Origin: Xestospongia bergquistia
Lineage: Eukaryota > Porifera > Demospongiae > Haplosclerida > Petrosiidae
DNA: 64,000 bases
Assembly (NCBI GenBank): GCA_963965975.1
Contig: OZ014419.1
Location: 3,933,677 to 3,997,676 of the forward strand
Direction of reading: 5' to 3'
In this document: positions 9,176 to 19,813 of the stretch, one piece after another
How positions within the stretch are numbered: position 1 is the first letter of the stretch
How the letters are laid out: the number at the start of each line of letters is the position of its first letter
The notes under the pieces: model-generated
What the model saw: only the letters and a program-made list of their open reading frames with translations
Told to the model about the DNA's origin: nothing
Database searches by the model: none
Program-made: the position numbers and the translations under genes

Positions 9176-9881
9176 GTGTCATGCCATTTCATCTAATCCC
9201 ATTTTGTTTAACAAAATGGACTTTTGTCCCATCTTGTCTAATAGTGTAAAAGGTTTAAGATAAGTGGCTTAAGGCAAGTAAAGGTGATGGAATTCTAATT
9301 CAAAAGAACTAATAATGTAAAGGCTTTGATGTCTTGAAAGGTAGAGTACTTAAGAGGACCCATTTCATACATACAATATATTGAATCAATGGAGTTTGTT
9401 ACAACAGCAAGAGGAGCTAAGTCACTTATACTCCAAGTTATAGGTACACACTCAATTGAAGAACAGCAGATGGACAGATGTGTTGGAGATGTCCAGACAG
9501 AAGTTGTCCTGGAAGAGCAGTCACTGACGTTCATGATCAGCTAGTCTCTTGCAATGAGAATCACTCCCACCTCCAAAATGTAACAGAGACAGTAGTGGAG
9601 TTGATCAAGGAAGATGCTGACTTCACGTTGTACATCCATCAGGTGATAGCAGGCTGCAGGAGGGCTTCCAAGAAGAAAAAGAAAGTACAGAAACCACGAG
9701 AACAGACTGAAAACTATTAAGGAAAGCATGAAGTAGGACACTATATGTTACAAGAACTTAAGGCATATACCCATTGGGTATCTTTGTAATTACTGTTATT
9801 TAAATCAATTTATTTTTTGGATGATATGGGACAATTGTACATTTTGTTAGACGAAATAGGATTAGACGAAATGGCTATAAA
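9176..9881. mobile_element. ~700-bp TIR element carrying a FLYWCH domain, copy 2
   Basis: The element is bounded by CCTTAATGTCT at 9165-9175 and 9882-9892. The right TIR is complete here, with two tandem TTAGACGAAAT motifs. Its complement pairs with the left TIR (from about 9182) over about 50 bp. This copy shows the ancestral TIR length better than the copy at 1618-2308. Confidence 0.75.
9389..9720 (+). pseudogene. Degenerate FLYWCH zinc-finger ORF, copy 2
   Basis: Same frameshift and TGA as copy 1. The second half is slightly closer to consensus: MCWRCPDRSCPGRAVTDVHD, then NENHSHLQNV, followed by a helical stretch and SKKKKKVQK before the TAA at 9718-9720. The shared lesions show that the domain was already broken before the 7.4-kb duplication. 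Confidence 0.65.
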
Positions 9882-9892
9882 CCTTAATGTCT

Positions 9893-11262
9893 CTCTCAGA
9901 GAACATGCGTTAGAGTTTCTATCTCATAGTCTCTCACCTTCCTCACACTCTCTCTATGTCACTCTCTGAGTCCCTATCTCTCTCTCTCTATGTCATAGTC
10001 CATGACTGTCAGAGTCCGTTTCTTTCTCTATTAAACAGAGACATACACTATCAAATTCTTTCACTTTTTCTCTCTCACTCTCTAAATTTAGAAGTCTCTC
10101 TCTCTCATACAAACAAACACAGATTCTACCTGTCTCTCCTTCCCTCACTTTAGAACTCTCTCCTTTAGAGTCTCACATTCCTTATCAAATTCTCTATATC
10201 TCTCTCTCACACACACATATACACTCACAACACACACACTCTTAGAGTCTCACTCTGTCTGTTTGTGTTAGTGTGTGTGTATCTCTTTCTCGCATAAGAT
10301 ATTACACATAAAGTCTCTCTCTAACACATTCACGCTCAGATTGTGTCACTCTTTCTTTCTCACTTTCTCTGTCACAGAAACATTCATAGAGTCTCTCAGT
10401 CGCTTTCTCCCTCTCTCTCTCTTTCTGTTTTTCTATCCTCCCTTACAACAGAAGTCCTTACTCTCTCTTAGAGTATCTGTCTCTCTTTCATAGTCTTTCA
10501 CTCTCAGAGTCTCTCGGTCATTCACACACACACACACTTAAATTCTGTCAATCTTTCTCCTTGTCTCTCTCCTCGCAATAGGATTATCTCTTTCTCTCTA
10601 TCACTCTCTCACTCTCTCACTTTGGAAATGTCTGTCTTTATCATTTTCTATAACTCTTTCTCTTTCACTTATTTTCTCTCTGTGTGTCTGTCCCTCTCTG
10701 ACCCATGCAGATAGACTGTCAGAGTCTCTGTCTGGCTTTCTTTCTCTCTGTCTCTCTCTTTCTCTTACTCTCTCTCTCATAGTTTATCACTGTTAGAATC
10801 TCTCTTACACACAAACACACACTCAGAGTCTGTCAGTCTCTCTCTCTCTCCTTCTCCTTCCCCGGTCTATGAGTCTCTCTCTTTCTCTCGGAGTCTCCTT
10901 ATCAGTCTCTATTTCTCCTACATTCTCTCTAATTTTCTCTTTGTCTCTCTGTCCCTCTCTCTCTCACACACAGACACTCTCAGAGTCTCTCATTGTCTCT
11001 TTCTTTTTCCACTCTCTCTCTCTCTCTCTTTCATAAAGCATCACTGTCAGAGGCTATCTCTATCTTTTCCTCTCTGTCATAGACCCACACTCTCAGTTCC
11101 TTTCATTCTTTTTCTTTCTGTTTTTCTCTAACACACACTCATAGAGTCTCGCAGTCTTTCTTGCTCTCTGTCTCTTCTCCATCACATTAGGAGTCTCTCT
11201 CTCACACTCGGTGTCTTTCTATCTATTTCTTTTCAGAGTCTCTCGCTTCTCTTATTTTTGTA
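9893..11262. repeat. CT-rich degenerate minisatellite, copy 2 block c
   Basis: Counterpart of 2312-3432, longer by about 280 bp (extra sequence around 10045-10325 with ACACACAC and GTGTGTGT patches). Confidence 0.85.
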
Positions 11263-11448
11263 GTACCTTGACAGAACAAAATACTCTTTCATTCATTAAA
11301 CATTTTATACACAAAATTCTGTTTAACCACAAATTAATTAGACTATGAGACACTTTGGTCTCATATTTTAATTAATGCCCACATTTATGATGTATAACAA
11401 TGTCTTATTCATGTAACAAGTCATGTGACATGGTAATAATGATTGAGC

Positions 11449-11789
11449 TGTTGAAAGAGGTAATTGTTTAGGTTGTTTATCTGTATTCATTTGTGTGTAA
11501 ATTAGTCTATCTGTAAGTCTATTTTCTTTGAATCATTTAAGTGTTAATTAAGTGTGTGTAAACTTTCATATTCATGATTTCTGTGATAGTCCTTATCTTT
11601 GTCCATTTAGTTTGATCTTTGTTCTTTGTTTGATTTCTGTTATAAATACCTGATTTTTCTTCAGATTGTTAGTTCTTAACCATATTGATTTCATTTAAAT
11701 ACAAGTTCTACTTAAACTTAGTTGTGACGAGAACAGAGCTGTGTACTCAGCTGCAGTCTTACCATAGAACTATATAATAACTTTCAACA
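11449..11789 (+). repeat. 5' LTR of retroelement, copy 2
   Basis: Same TGTTGAAA...TTTCAACA termini as copy 1. Near 11608-11650 it has a TTTGATCTTTGTTCTTTG stretch in place of the shorter TTTACCATTTGTCC-type sequence of copy 1. It is followed without a gap by the primer-binding site. Confidence 0.75.
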
Positions 11790-11803
11790 GGTTATGAGCC
11801 CAG
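11790..11803 (+). promoter_or_regulatory. Primer-binding site, initiator-tRNA-Met half type
   Basis: GGTTATGAGCCCAG starts at the first base after the LTR. Apart from one mismatch (A for G) it is complementary to the anticodon-loop end of the 5' half of initiator tRNA-Met, the unusual primer described for Drosophila copia. A normal 3'-end tRNA primer site (starting TGG) is not present. This supports a copia origin for the 5' part of the element. Confidence 0.6.
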
Positions 11804-11896
11804 TCTCCAACTAAATTCGTCACAATAGACCCAGGTTTGTAGTTGTGCTGCTCTGTATATAATCTTTTTTTGGACCACGAATTAGCAAGAGTCAAA

Positions 11897-12118
11897 ATGA
11901 GGGCTGTAGATGATAAATGGTCGATTAACAAGTTAGATAGCATAAACTGAACTACATTGAAGTTCCAGATGTGACATATGCTGTTGGCTAAAGGACTATG
12001 GGGTTTTGTAGATGGTACAGAAGAACTTGATGAGGAAGCAAATGGTCAAGCTCAAGCTGATTTTCGACGGAGGTCACAAAAGACATTTTCTGCTCTCCTT
12101 ATGTACGTATATGGGTGA
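11897..12118 (+). pseudogene. Copia-type gag fragment, copy 2
   Basis: Same 73-codon frame as at 4046-4267. It differs by substitutions (RRSQK in place of RWSQK) and by an extra TGA in place of the Trp codon of INWTT. The internal TGA after KFQM is shared with copy 1. It joins the SCAN-like remnant (about 12106-12186) in another frame at the same point. Confidence 0.7.
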
Positions 12119-12163
12119 AGGAGTGTAAGCCTAAGACAAGCAAGGAGGCTGGAGAGTATACTG

Positions 12164-12543
12164 ATGATTACTTCCAGGCTAGAGGACCCTAACTGGATTT
12201 GTCAAATGGAAAGCAATCAGCAGGAGTCTGGAATAATGAGATCTGGGACAGTAGAGGGTAAATATGTGAAAAATATTTTATTAGACACAGGTTGCTCAAG
12301 GACTCTAGTGCATCAGAAGCTAGTACGTGAAGAGGTGTTCCTTGAAGGAAAGCTATTACTGTGTGTTGTGCACTCGGAGACACAGTGTTGTATCACTCGG
12401 CAAAGGTGCACATGGAAGTCGAGGGAAAAGCAATAGAAGTTGAGACTGCTGTCTCAGATTGCTTACCGGTGGGAGTACTATTGGGTACAGATGTGTCCCA
12501 ACTACCCGAGCAATTAACTCAACAGAACTCTGGAGTAAGGTAA
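12164..12543 (+). pseudogene. Retropepsin-like protease region, copy 2
   Basis: The active site is intact (LLDTGCSRTLVH), but a one-base deletion near 12350 splits the domain into two frames (12164-12436 and 12361-12543). The second holds VCCALGD- and GVLLGTD-type strands. A TAA at 12541 ends it early. Copy 1 keeps this region open, so the damage here came after duplication. Confidence 0.75.
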
Positions 12544-14013
12544 CCAGAGAAGACCATGTGAATAATAACAAGAGCCACGGTACTGAAACAGAAGGAACAA
12601 AAGGTTGAGGAGAAACAATTAGAGGAGAAATACGGAGTGACATCATACCCATTAATGAAGAGAGCAGAGAACCGAAGCAAAGGGTGATGATCATAATAAG
12701 GAGCAAAAAGACAAGAGTGAAGAGACAGATTAGATGACGATGATAGATGATGACTTGTTTGGGAAACTTCGAGAGAAGAGAAGATTAAGCAGAAAGATGA
12801 AGAGAGCAAACAAGAAACAGCACAACAGAAGTGGAGGATCAGGTGACAACCATATTCAAAGGATTGACTCAGAAGTTTTGAAGACGCTACAGAAGACTGA
12901 CCCATCTTTGGAATCAGTCAGGAATAAAGCTTATGCAGATCGTACAACTGGTAGTGGAATACAATTCTACTGGAAAGATGGTCTACTGTAACGATTATTG
13001 GATGCCATCTGGTAGAGATGGTGAAGACATGGCTGTAGAACAACTCGTGCTTCCAAAGGAATGTTATGACAGAGTTATAAGTCTGGCACATTCCATTCCC
13101 CTAGCTTGTCATTTGGGCTGAGACAAGATGACTCAATGTATCTTACAGCAGTTCTATTGGCCAACTATATACAGAGATGTTGTGGAGTACTGCTGGACTT
13201 GTGGATCATGTCAGAAGGTTGTTCAACATCATATGCAACCAGCACCACTCATTCCCCTCCCTATTATCGATACTCCATTTAAGAGAGTTGCTATGGATAT
13301 TTTCGGACCTCTCTCTCACAGTCGGTCAGGAAAATGATACATTCTGGTCTTGTGTGACAATGCAACATGGTATCCTGAGGCTGTTGCCTTACACTCAATT
13401 GATACTGAAAACATTGCTGAGGAACTAGTCCTCATTTTTGCCCACATGGGCATCCATATGAGATTCTTGCAGACCAAAAGGATAACTTTACATCTAACTC
13501 CTATCAGAATTATAGAAAATGCTTCACATCCATCAGTTACAAACAAGCCCCTACCCTCCTCAAACGGACACTCGTGCATTGTTTTAATCAAGCTCTAAAG
13601 TCCATGTTAAAAAAGGCGGCAATAAGTGAAGGCAAGGACTAAAACAAAATGTTGCCCAATCTCCTGTTTGCTTATCGGGAGGTGCCTCAGGCATCCACAG
13701 GGTTCTCTCCTTTTGAACTTTTGTATGGGAGAGCTGTGAATGGTCATTTGGATGTGCTAAAGAATATCTGGGAAGCTGGACATCCTGGAGAACACAGTGT
13801 GGTATCTCATATCCTCTCAATTTCTGACAAGCTACCAAAAATGACAGAGCTGGTGAAGAGTGATTTATCTAATGCCCAGGAGAGACAACGTAAATGGTAT
13901 AACCGCAATGCTCGTACTTGTGAGTTTAAGCCAGGACAGCAAGTGCTGGTGCTTCTTCACACATCCAGTAGTAAACTGCTTGCTCAATGGCAAGGGCCAT
14001 ATGAGATAATTGC

Positions 14014-14048
14014 CTTCTCCCATGCGTTAAACTAATGCATGGGAGAAG
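14014..14048. repeat. Perfect 12-bp hairpin in integrase tail, copy 2
   Basis: Identical to the hairpin at 6162-6196. Confidence 0.9.
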
Positions 14049-14071
14049 TCAATTATATTGTGGACACGCGT

Positions 14072-14108
14072 GGGCATACCATTCACATGTTATGTGAATG
14101 GTATGCCC
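14072..14108. repeat. Perfect 17-bp hairpin in integrase tail, copy 2
   Basis: Identical to the hairpin at 6220-6256, with a 3-nt loop at 14089-14091. Confidence 0.95.
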
Positions 14109-14181
14109 AGTCAAGCAGTGCTCTATATAGTTCAGAAGTATTGGACGGGGAGCAGGACAAACCTACCTGGACAGAGAGTGG

Positions 14182-14870
14182 TAAAACACAGTCAAAAGGT
14201 AAACCAATTTTTGGAAATAATCTCATCCAATTCCAACAGGAGGACCTGATGCAGTTGTTACAGAGATTTAGTGATGTGATTAGTAATACTCCTGATCGTA
14301 CAGATTTGGTGGAACACCATGTTCTCATTAGAGATGCTAATCCAGTATGACTGCTGGCTTATTGCCTACCACACTCCTATCGAGACACTGTGAAACAAGA
14401 GTTGGATCAAATGCTCCACCAGAAATTGCTTGGAGTGCTCCAGTGGTACTGTTAAAGAAGAAGGACAGATCGTTACAGCTGTGTGTTGATTACCAGCATT
14501 TGAACGGACTCTTGGAAGGTGATGCATATCTAATGCCCCAAGTGGATGAGCTGATCAACCAAGTTGGCAAGGCCAAATTCATCACAGCATTGGACCTTAT
14601 TCGTGGTTATTGGCAGGTTCCAGTTGCCAAGGATGGCCGACCCAAGACAGTATTTGTGACGCCTTTTGGGCTATTTCAATTCAATGTTATGCTATTTGGT
14701 CTCCAAGGTGCTTTGGCGACATTTCAATGATTAATGGATAAGGTTTTACAATATACATGGTATGGAATAATTTGCAGCAGCCTACTTGGATGATGTAGTG
14801 ATTTTCAGTGACAGCTGGAGTGAGCACTTGGGACATCTCACTTGAGTTTTTAACAGTATCAGAAGCAATC
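14182..14870 (+). pseudogene. Ty3/gypsy reverse transcriptase, copy 2
   Basis: It contains the linker LVEHHVLIRDANPV, WSAPVVLLKKKDRSLQLCVD, AKFITALDLIRGYWQVPVAK, KTVFVTPFGLFQFNVM and FGLQGALATFQ. After a stop (CGA to TGA at about 14728) and a frameshift it reads AAAYLDDVVIFSDSWSEHLG HL, so both catalytic motifs (ALDL and YLDD at 14783-14794) are visible. It ends near 14870 in unrelated DNA. RNase H and the 3' LTR are absent. RT lies downstream of integrase, as in Gmr1-like elements. Confidence 0.88.
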
Positions 14871-15119
14871 TTATCAATATCTATGCCAATTAATATATTT
14901 TTTGAATTACCATGATATAAGTAGTTGTCTATGGGTATGAACATGTAAGATGTCTCATCAAGGATCTTTGACTATGTCGTCAATAATAAATATATCTCCA
15001 GTCCAGGTTATTCTTAGTCTCATGACTGCCTTTGAGAGAAGAGTGTTAAGTAGTATACATGTCAATTAATTTATGCAATGTTTATGAATTTTATTTCAAA
15101 AGTCTTTGTCTCAAATTAG
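14871..15119. other. Junction between retroelement and acid phosphatase remnant
   Basis: AT-rich sequence with no recognisable exon. The 5' exons expected for the acid phosphatase (signal peptide, start codon) are not here, so that gene lacks its beginning. Confidence 0.4.
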
Positions 15120-17714
15120 GTATTCCAACATGGTGATCGAAGCCCTGTTGAAACTTACCCATAACAGGAAGATGCATGGCCTCAAGGATTTGGACAACTA
15201 ACAACTGTAAGTTGAATACATTACCGTCTGTCTATTCTCATATTTCATAGATTGGAATGAAAGAAGCTTATAATCTTAGACGTATATTGAAGTCGAAATA
15301 CATTAAATTTGGTTACATGTATAAAAATTATTCCAGAAACCAGGTGAATTTAGTTTATGAGGGATTTTTTCATACATAAAAATATACATTAAGGTATATA
15401 TCCGGAGCACAGATTTAGATAGAACATTAATGAGTGCAGAGAGTCTGCTAGCTGGATTGTACCCACCTGATGAATCACAAGTATACAATTTTATTTTAAC
15501 ATCCATAATAAGTAATTTCTATTGTAGAAATTTAAGACTGATTTATAGTGGTAGCCTATTCCTGTCCATACTGTACTAAAAGAAGACGATAAGGTGTAGT
15601 TTAGTTTTCTGTTGGGTGGATGTTAAATCTATATTCAGTATTTGGTGTAAGTATCTTCTTTATGTTCCACATAATGCAATTGATACAAATTGCCTTCCTT
15701 TCAGATCGGAAAATGATGTGGGATGTAAAATAATATGAATTTAGAATTAATGTTTTTATAACAATTAAGAAGTTATTTTTCATAAACAAATCATATGGGA
15801 AGTATATTTCCTAATAAAAAGTCTCATACCATAAACCAAAGCTAATGTCTTTAAACCTTTATATTTAGAATTGGCAAATTTATTAAAATAAATGTGATGT
15901 GTCCAAAGTTTCCATTATGATAGCTAATTTTAAGCCTCCTCCAAATGACATCACACCTACTAAGTCCACTTTGATGAATATATTAATACATTACTGAGTC
16001 AAGGTTGGTTTAAGGTTAATTTAATGTTTTCTATTGACAATAAAAAATTAGTTATAGACTGTAATACAAGATTATAAACTAAAAAAATCATCCTATAAAC
16101 TGTTTTAGAAGATACTGATTTCATAGTGAAATACTGTATGCATTACTGATAAAATTGATTGCTTGTTTTAAACCAAATCATTGTCACTAGGTATTATAGA
16201 TTGCATTGGGCATTATATACTGCATTGAAATGTATTAACAATATATGATAATCTGATTATTAATACTATGGAATTGACAGCTCATTTACTTCAACAAACA
16301 ACTTCTCAGAAAGGACAAGTATGCGGTATATAAGACTGTCCCGTTATAAATTCCATAGAGACAGCCCTCACACATAGCCAAGCATTCGTGAAAGTTCTTG
16401 CATCTAATTAATGAAACATTAAATAGAATATTCATAGCTCTTACAACATGGCTAAAAAGTACCATCCCTGTATTCCATGCATTTTTCTGTATTGTTGTAT
16501 TATTTTTTATGTGACAACTAAGTTATTTTATTGGAGTTATTAAAGGCATACTCTACATATTGTCCTGAGTATACAAAGTTACGAGATAATGATAAAAACA
16601 CTACAAAATACAAAGAAATGGAGCAACAACATCAAGTAAACCATCACATTTATTGACAATTAAAGTGATTAGATTTATTTAGAGCTTGGATAGTACACTG
16701 GGAAAAAGATTGACACTTTGAATGCTTGGAGTATTAGAGATGCCTTATTTATAGAGGTGAATGTTAAACTCATTACAATTGTAATTATGTAGATACTTTG
16801 TTTTTAGTATATTTATAATCTGACAATGCCACCTTGGTTCTCAGTAGATTTGTTAATGTCTTTTAAGCCTATACTGACTTTTCATTTAGTTTATTCTCTG
16901 ACACCTTCACCAAAAAACAAATAATGGGAGGTAATAACTATTTTGATTGGAGTGTAATTTATATGATGTGACTGATGTCGTAGGTTTATGGACTGATAAA
17001 GTATTGTCTGATATGGAAATAAAAGCTATTAACAATGACATTGGCCTTGTATTCTGCTGTAACTAATCTGACATTGTTTTCAGCATGATACAACAGTATC
17101 AGCATTTTTAAGTGGTATTCAACCATCCTACACTGCAGCATTTGTCATTGAATTGTACTATAACAATGAGTATGTAAACAGTTAGCATGCTTTTATCATT
17201 TCATGGAGTATTATTATAGTCACTATTGTGTGAAATTTCTCTATCACAATGAAACATGGAATGATAATTTTCATTAATTACTTCACATCCTGATTGTTAT
17301 AATCTTTGTTCCTTAGATGAAATACAAAAGTATGCACTAGATTTTAATTATTTTTGTAGTGAACTAGTAAGTCTATAATGTTTCTATTATTATGTCATTA
17401 TCCCTAAAAACCACTGTAATACTAACTAAACTCACATATTAGTATTATTGTATAGACAATTAAGCAACTTGACTGAAGATCTTTAGTTGAGTATTGTGGA
17501 CTTGTTACGCCTATATCTCCATCTATTCTCTCTGTTCAAAATGAAACACAAGGTTGGATTGTTTAATAACTGTTATCATTTTGTTATCTGTTGATTTTAT
17601 AGTGATAGCGTTGAGTGCTGTTTTTGGTTTGTTTGCATACCTTTGATAGTATTAATGACTGGATGTTTAATTAGTATAGTTGCCTCCTATTACAAAAGAA
17701 GACGTAATTTTTAA
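15120..17714 (+). pseudogene. Histidine acid phosphatase (lysosomal/prostatic type) pseudogene
   Basis: Exons with GT/AG borders follow family order. 15120-15206 has VFQHGDRSPVETYP, then TAA, then AWPQGFGQLTT. 15251-15343 begins IGMKEAYNLRRILKSKYIKF. 15394-15480 has [20 protein letters not shown] then GLYPP. 15528-15593 has TDL-stop-W-stop-PIPVHTV. 16683-16756 has KIDTLNAWSIRDALFIE. The exon at about 16808 has YNLTMPPWF. 17084-17173 has HDTTVSAFLSGIQPSYTAAF then VIELYYNNE, with the catalytic His-Asp pair. 17220-17366 begins HYCVKFLYHNETW and is frameshifted before LCSLDEIQKYALDF. 17603-17714 ends in a membrane helix and KRRRNF-TAA. The first catalytic motif is QHGDR instead of RHGxR. At least four stops or shifts and a missing 5' end make it a pseudogene. 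A possible further exon lies near 15870-15935 (C-P-K-F). The enzyme family hydrolyses phosphomonoesters in lysosomes or outside the cell. Confidence 0.88.
17367..17455 (+). repeat. 89-bp intron-like segment, mate of 56859-56945
   Basis: It sits between CSEL-coding sequence and QLSNLTEDL-coding sequence of the acid phosphatase remnant, exactly from GTAAGT to TATAG. It has a consensus branch site, TACTAAC, 35-40 bases before the acceptor. Its likeness to an intron of an unrelated gene is unusual. Confidence 0.7.
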
Positions 17715-17795
17715 ATGTTACACCTGACATCTAGAAGTAATTGGTTTGATATGTATTATTAAAAACAGAACCATGAGAGAAAATTTATAGTTATA

Positions 17796-17801
17796 AATAA
17801 A
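17796..17801 (+). terminator. Polyadenylation signal after the acid phosphatase remnant
   Basis: AATAAA lies 82 bp after the stop codon. It fits a 3' UTR end for the former gene. Confidence 0.4.
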
Positions 17802-17929
17802 ATAGTACAATGCAGACATCATTTATCATATTAACAATTATTTTTCATTATCTTCTATTGTCGAAAGAGCAAGACGTGATCTATGAACAAGAGATTGAGA
17901 TACAATGACATAATAGCTATAAACATGCT

Positions 17930-18865
17930 TTACCTGTTTAAAGTTAAATGACTTTTAACTAAGTGACATGCAGCAAGAGCAGAAACAAGAGAGAGTTCAC
18001 CATACAACACTGTCCCACAAATGATACGAGCTAATTCGTCCTGCATTGTCACCTGGTTATCCTTTGAGGGATGGGCCATGAACACTAAGATCTATCACAC
18101 AAAAAGTGTCTTATTTGAGTGAGGTGTTTTTGTCATAAGCTTACTTGTACCTCCTCCTACAGTTCCTACTTCCAATGACGGCATAGTACAGCTAATATAT
18201 AAATCTTTATTATAAGGTCCTCCTCTCTCCACTCCTCTCTCCATAAGTGTGATACAATTGGAGCTACCAACTACTTAAGCAGGGTCCTAACAATATATCA
18301 CACAAGTCTTCATACAAACAAAAGCTAAGTGCACAACCTTACTTGACCAGTTGCAATAAAGTAGCAGTAACTATGTTGGCAGCATGTGCATTGAAACCAC
18401 CAATTGAGCCTGCCATTGCTGACCCCACAAGGTTCTTATTGGTATTAACATCAACGAGAGCATCTATTGAAGTTTTGATTTATTGCATATATTAAAATTA
18501 ACATACATTTTCAACTACTTGAGCAGGTATTGTTGCATCACACACAACACGACTTTCTATCCAATTAATAGCAGAAGGTTTCTTGTCTTAATTACCACTA
18601 AGACTAACTACTTCTAACTCTGGAAACTGCTTCTGAAGAAACCTCAAGGAATTCCCTAAACAATAATTATCAAAATTGATAAGCAACTAAAGTTTTTAAA
18701 AAATTGCAGGCATAGTACATAAAATGTTTACCTTTGACAACATATTCATTCCCATAGCATCTCCAGTATCAGCACGGAACATAACGTTTATTAATCTTCC
18801 AGTAACAGCAGTGTGGACAGACTTCAAATTAAGCATATCTACTGGTAGAATTGAATACCTCAGCT
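17930..18865 (-). pseudogene. HMG-CoA reductase catalytic-domain pseudogene
   Basis: Minus-strand exons in order. About 18865-18732 has EVFNSTSRYA, a frameshift, LKSVHTAVTGRLINVMF, then TGDAMGMNMLSK. 18655-18507 has FLQKQFPELEVVSLSGN, then a deletion and stop where the Tyr-Cys-Thr of the family should be, then KKPSAINWIES and CDATIPAQVVEN. 18463-18343 has [20 protein letters not shown] then [12 protein letters not shown], with one base lost before the FIATGQ-like end. 18286-18145 has DPA[16 protein letters not shown], [20 protein letters not shown] and TVGGGT. 18091-17930 has [20 protein letters not shown] then [10 protein letters not shown]. This is the class I (eukaryotic) mevalonate-pathway reductase. 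The membrane domain is missing and four or more lesions exclude function. Introns are kept, so it is not a processed copy. Confidence 0.9.
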
Positions 18866-18885
18866 AGCTAACTTCTTCATCCTTT

Positions 18886-19620
18886 AACAAACTGTTTGCT
18901 AGTGTATGTATATTGTAAGCTTTCAATCGGGGAAGAAAGCAATCGACTGAGGTAATTTTTTTTCTTGTAATAATATTACTGTTCTACCTGCAGTTTCATC
19001 ACTAATAGTATTATAAACTTAAACTGAGTCTTCTAATCTTCCTTTTGGATGCTTTATAATTAGGTGAGTGGAGTATCTTTATCTGTAAAGACCCACCACC
19101 ACACATACCACTAACACACACGTACACACACAGACACAAGACAGGAAGAGAAGCATGTACATATTGACACAACATTCAGGCAAAATGAGGCAAGATATTA
19201 TAACTATTTGCTAGTGTATGTATATTGTGTGTGTGTGTATGCACATACACACAGACAGGAAGAGAAGCGCATGTACATATAGACACAACAAACATTCAGG
19301 CAAAATGAGGCAAGATATTATAACTGTTTGCTAGTGTATGTATATTGTAAGTGTGTGTGTGTGTATGCACATACACACAGACAGGAAGAGAAGCGCATGT
19401 ACATGTAGACACAACACACAGTCAGCAATGTGAGGCAATATATTATAATACACACAGAGAGAGAGAGAGTTAGAGAAGTATGTACGTATAAGACACAAGA
19501 CACAGTAAGGCAATACATTATAGTTGATCACTTGTTTATGTATAATGTAAGTCTGTATGTGTGGTTTCTTGTTATCAGTAGATAATTGTGTGTGTTTTTG
19601 TGGTTACTTCTTATCAGGAG
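18886..19620. repeat. Minisatellite, ~120-128 bp unit, with GT/CA microsatellite core
   Basis: Copies share GACAGGAAGAGAAGC, TGTACAT, GACACAAC, ATTCAGGCAAAATGAGGC and TTTGCTAGTGTATGTATATT, followed by GTGTGTGTGTATGCACATACACAC. Units begin near 19136, 19250 and 19378, with a diverged fourth near 19470. An isolated piece of the unit (TTTGCTAGTGTATGTATATT) lies at 18897, inside the upstream part of the HMG-CoA reductase remnant. So the array grew from sequence of that locus. Confidence 0.8.
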
Positions 19621-19639
19621 CATAATATATAATAAATAA

Positions 19640-19680
19640 TATTATATATATATATATATATAGTATAGTATATTATAGTA
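19640..19680. repeat. AT microsatellite
   Basis: A (TA)n run of about 22 bases is followed by TAGTATAGTATATTATAGTA. It lies between the minisatellite and the 3' end of the piggyBac gene. Confidence 0.8.
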
Positions 19681-19813
19681 CATGATATAGTACATGAAAA
19701 AAGCAATGAATTTTACATTGTATTCTATGGATACCTGGTATAGCGGTAAATTATATTTATATGACTGTGATGATTTCTGATAGAAAGATAGGTATAGTAT
19801 GTATGCAATATTT

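Larger units (their letters stand above)
12734..14108 (+). pseudogene. Ty3/gypsy integrase, copy 2, broken
   Basis: Same domain order as copy 1: KTLQKTDPSLESV, HSIPLACHLG, CWTCGSCQK, VAMDIFGPL (first Asp), LCDNATWYPEAV, an out-of-frame Asp strand, STGFSPFELLYGRAVNGHLD, and KWYNRNARTCEFKPGQQVLV then LLAQWQGPYE. The last part is open over 128 codons (13649-14035) and is closer to consensus than copy 1. The catalytic Glu is lost in both copies (VHCFN). The TGA after CHLG and the TGA after SRSGK are shared with copy 1. A TAA (13640-13642) is special to this copy. Confidence 0.85.
1..14870. repeat. Two tandem copies of a ~7.4-7.8 kb compound repeat
   Basis: The sequence at position 1 recurs at 7427 (an ATGGCATATAACAATG-containing block) and the two copies then run in parallel to about 6746 and 14598. 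The offset grows from about 7425 to 7852 because copy 2 holds extra CT-rich sequence near 8755-8880 and 10045-10325. Identity looks like roughly 95-98 percent by eye in the non-CT parts. Each copy contains CT-rich blocks, a minus-strand protein fragment, a FLYWCH TIR element and an LTR element. Copy 1 breaks off inside the reverse transcriptase (6746) and passes into CT-rich DNA. Copy 2 carries the reverse transcriptase on to about 14870. A short block before each LTR (3530-3620, 11340-11448) also resembles the start of each copy (1-80, 7412-7500), so an older host repeat underlies the whole. Confidence 0.9.

Noticed and set aside
17930-18865. Functional HMG-CoA reductase
   Set aside because: Stops and frameshifts in several exons and loss of the N-terminal part.
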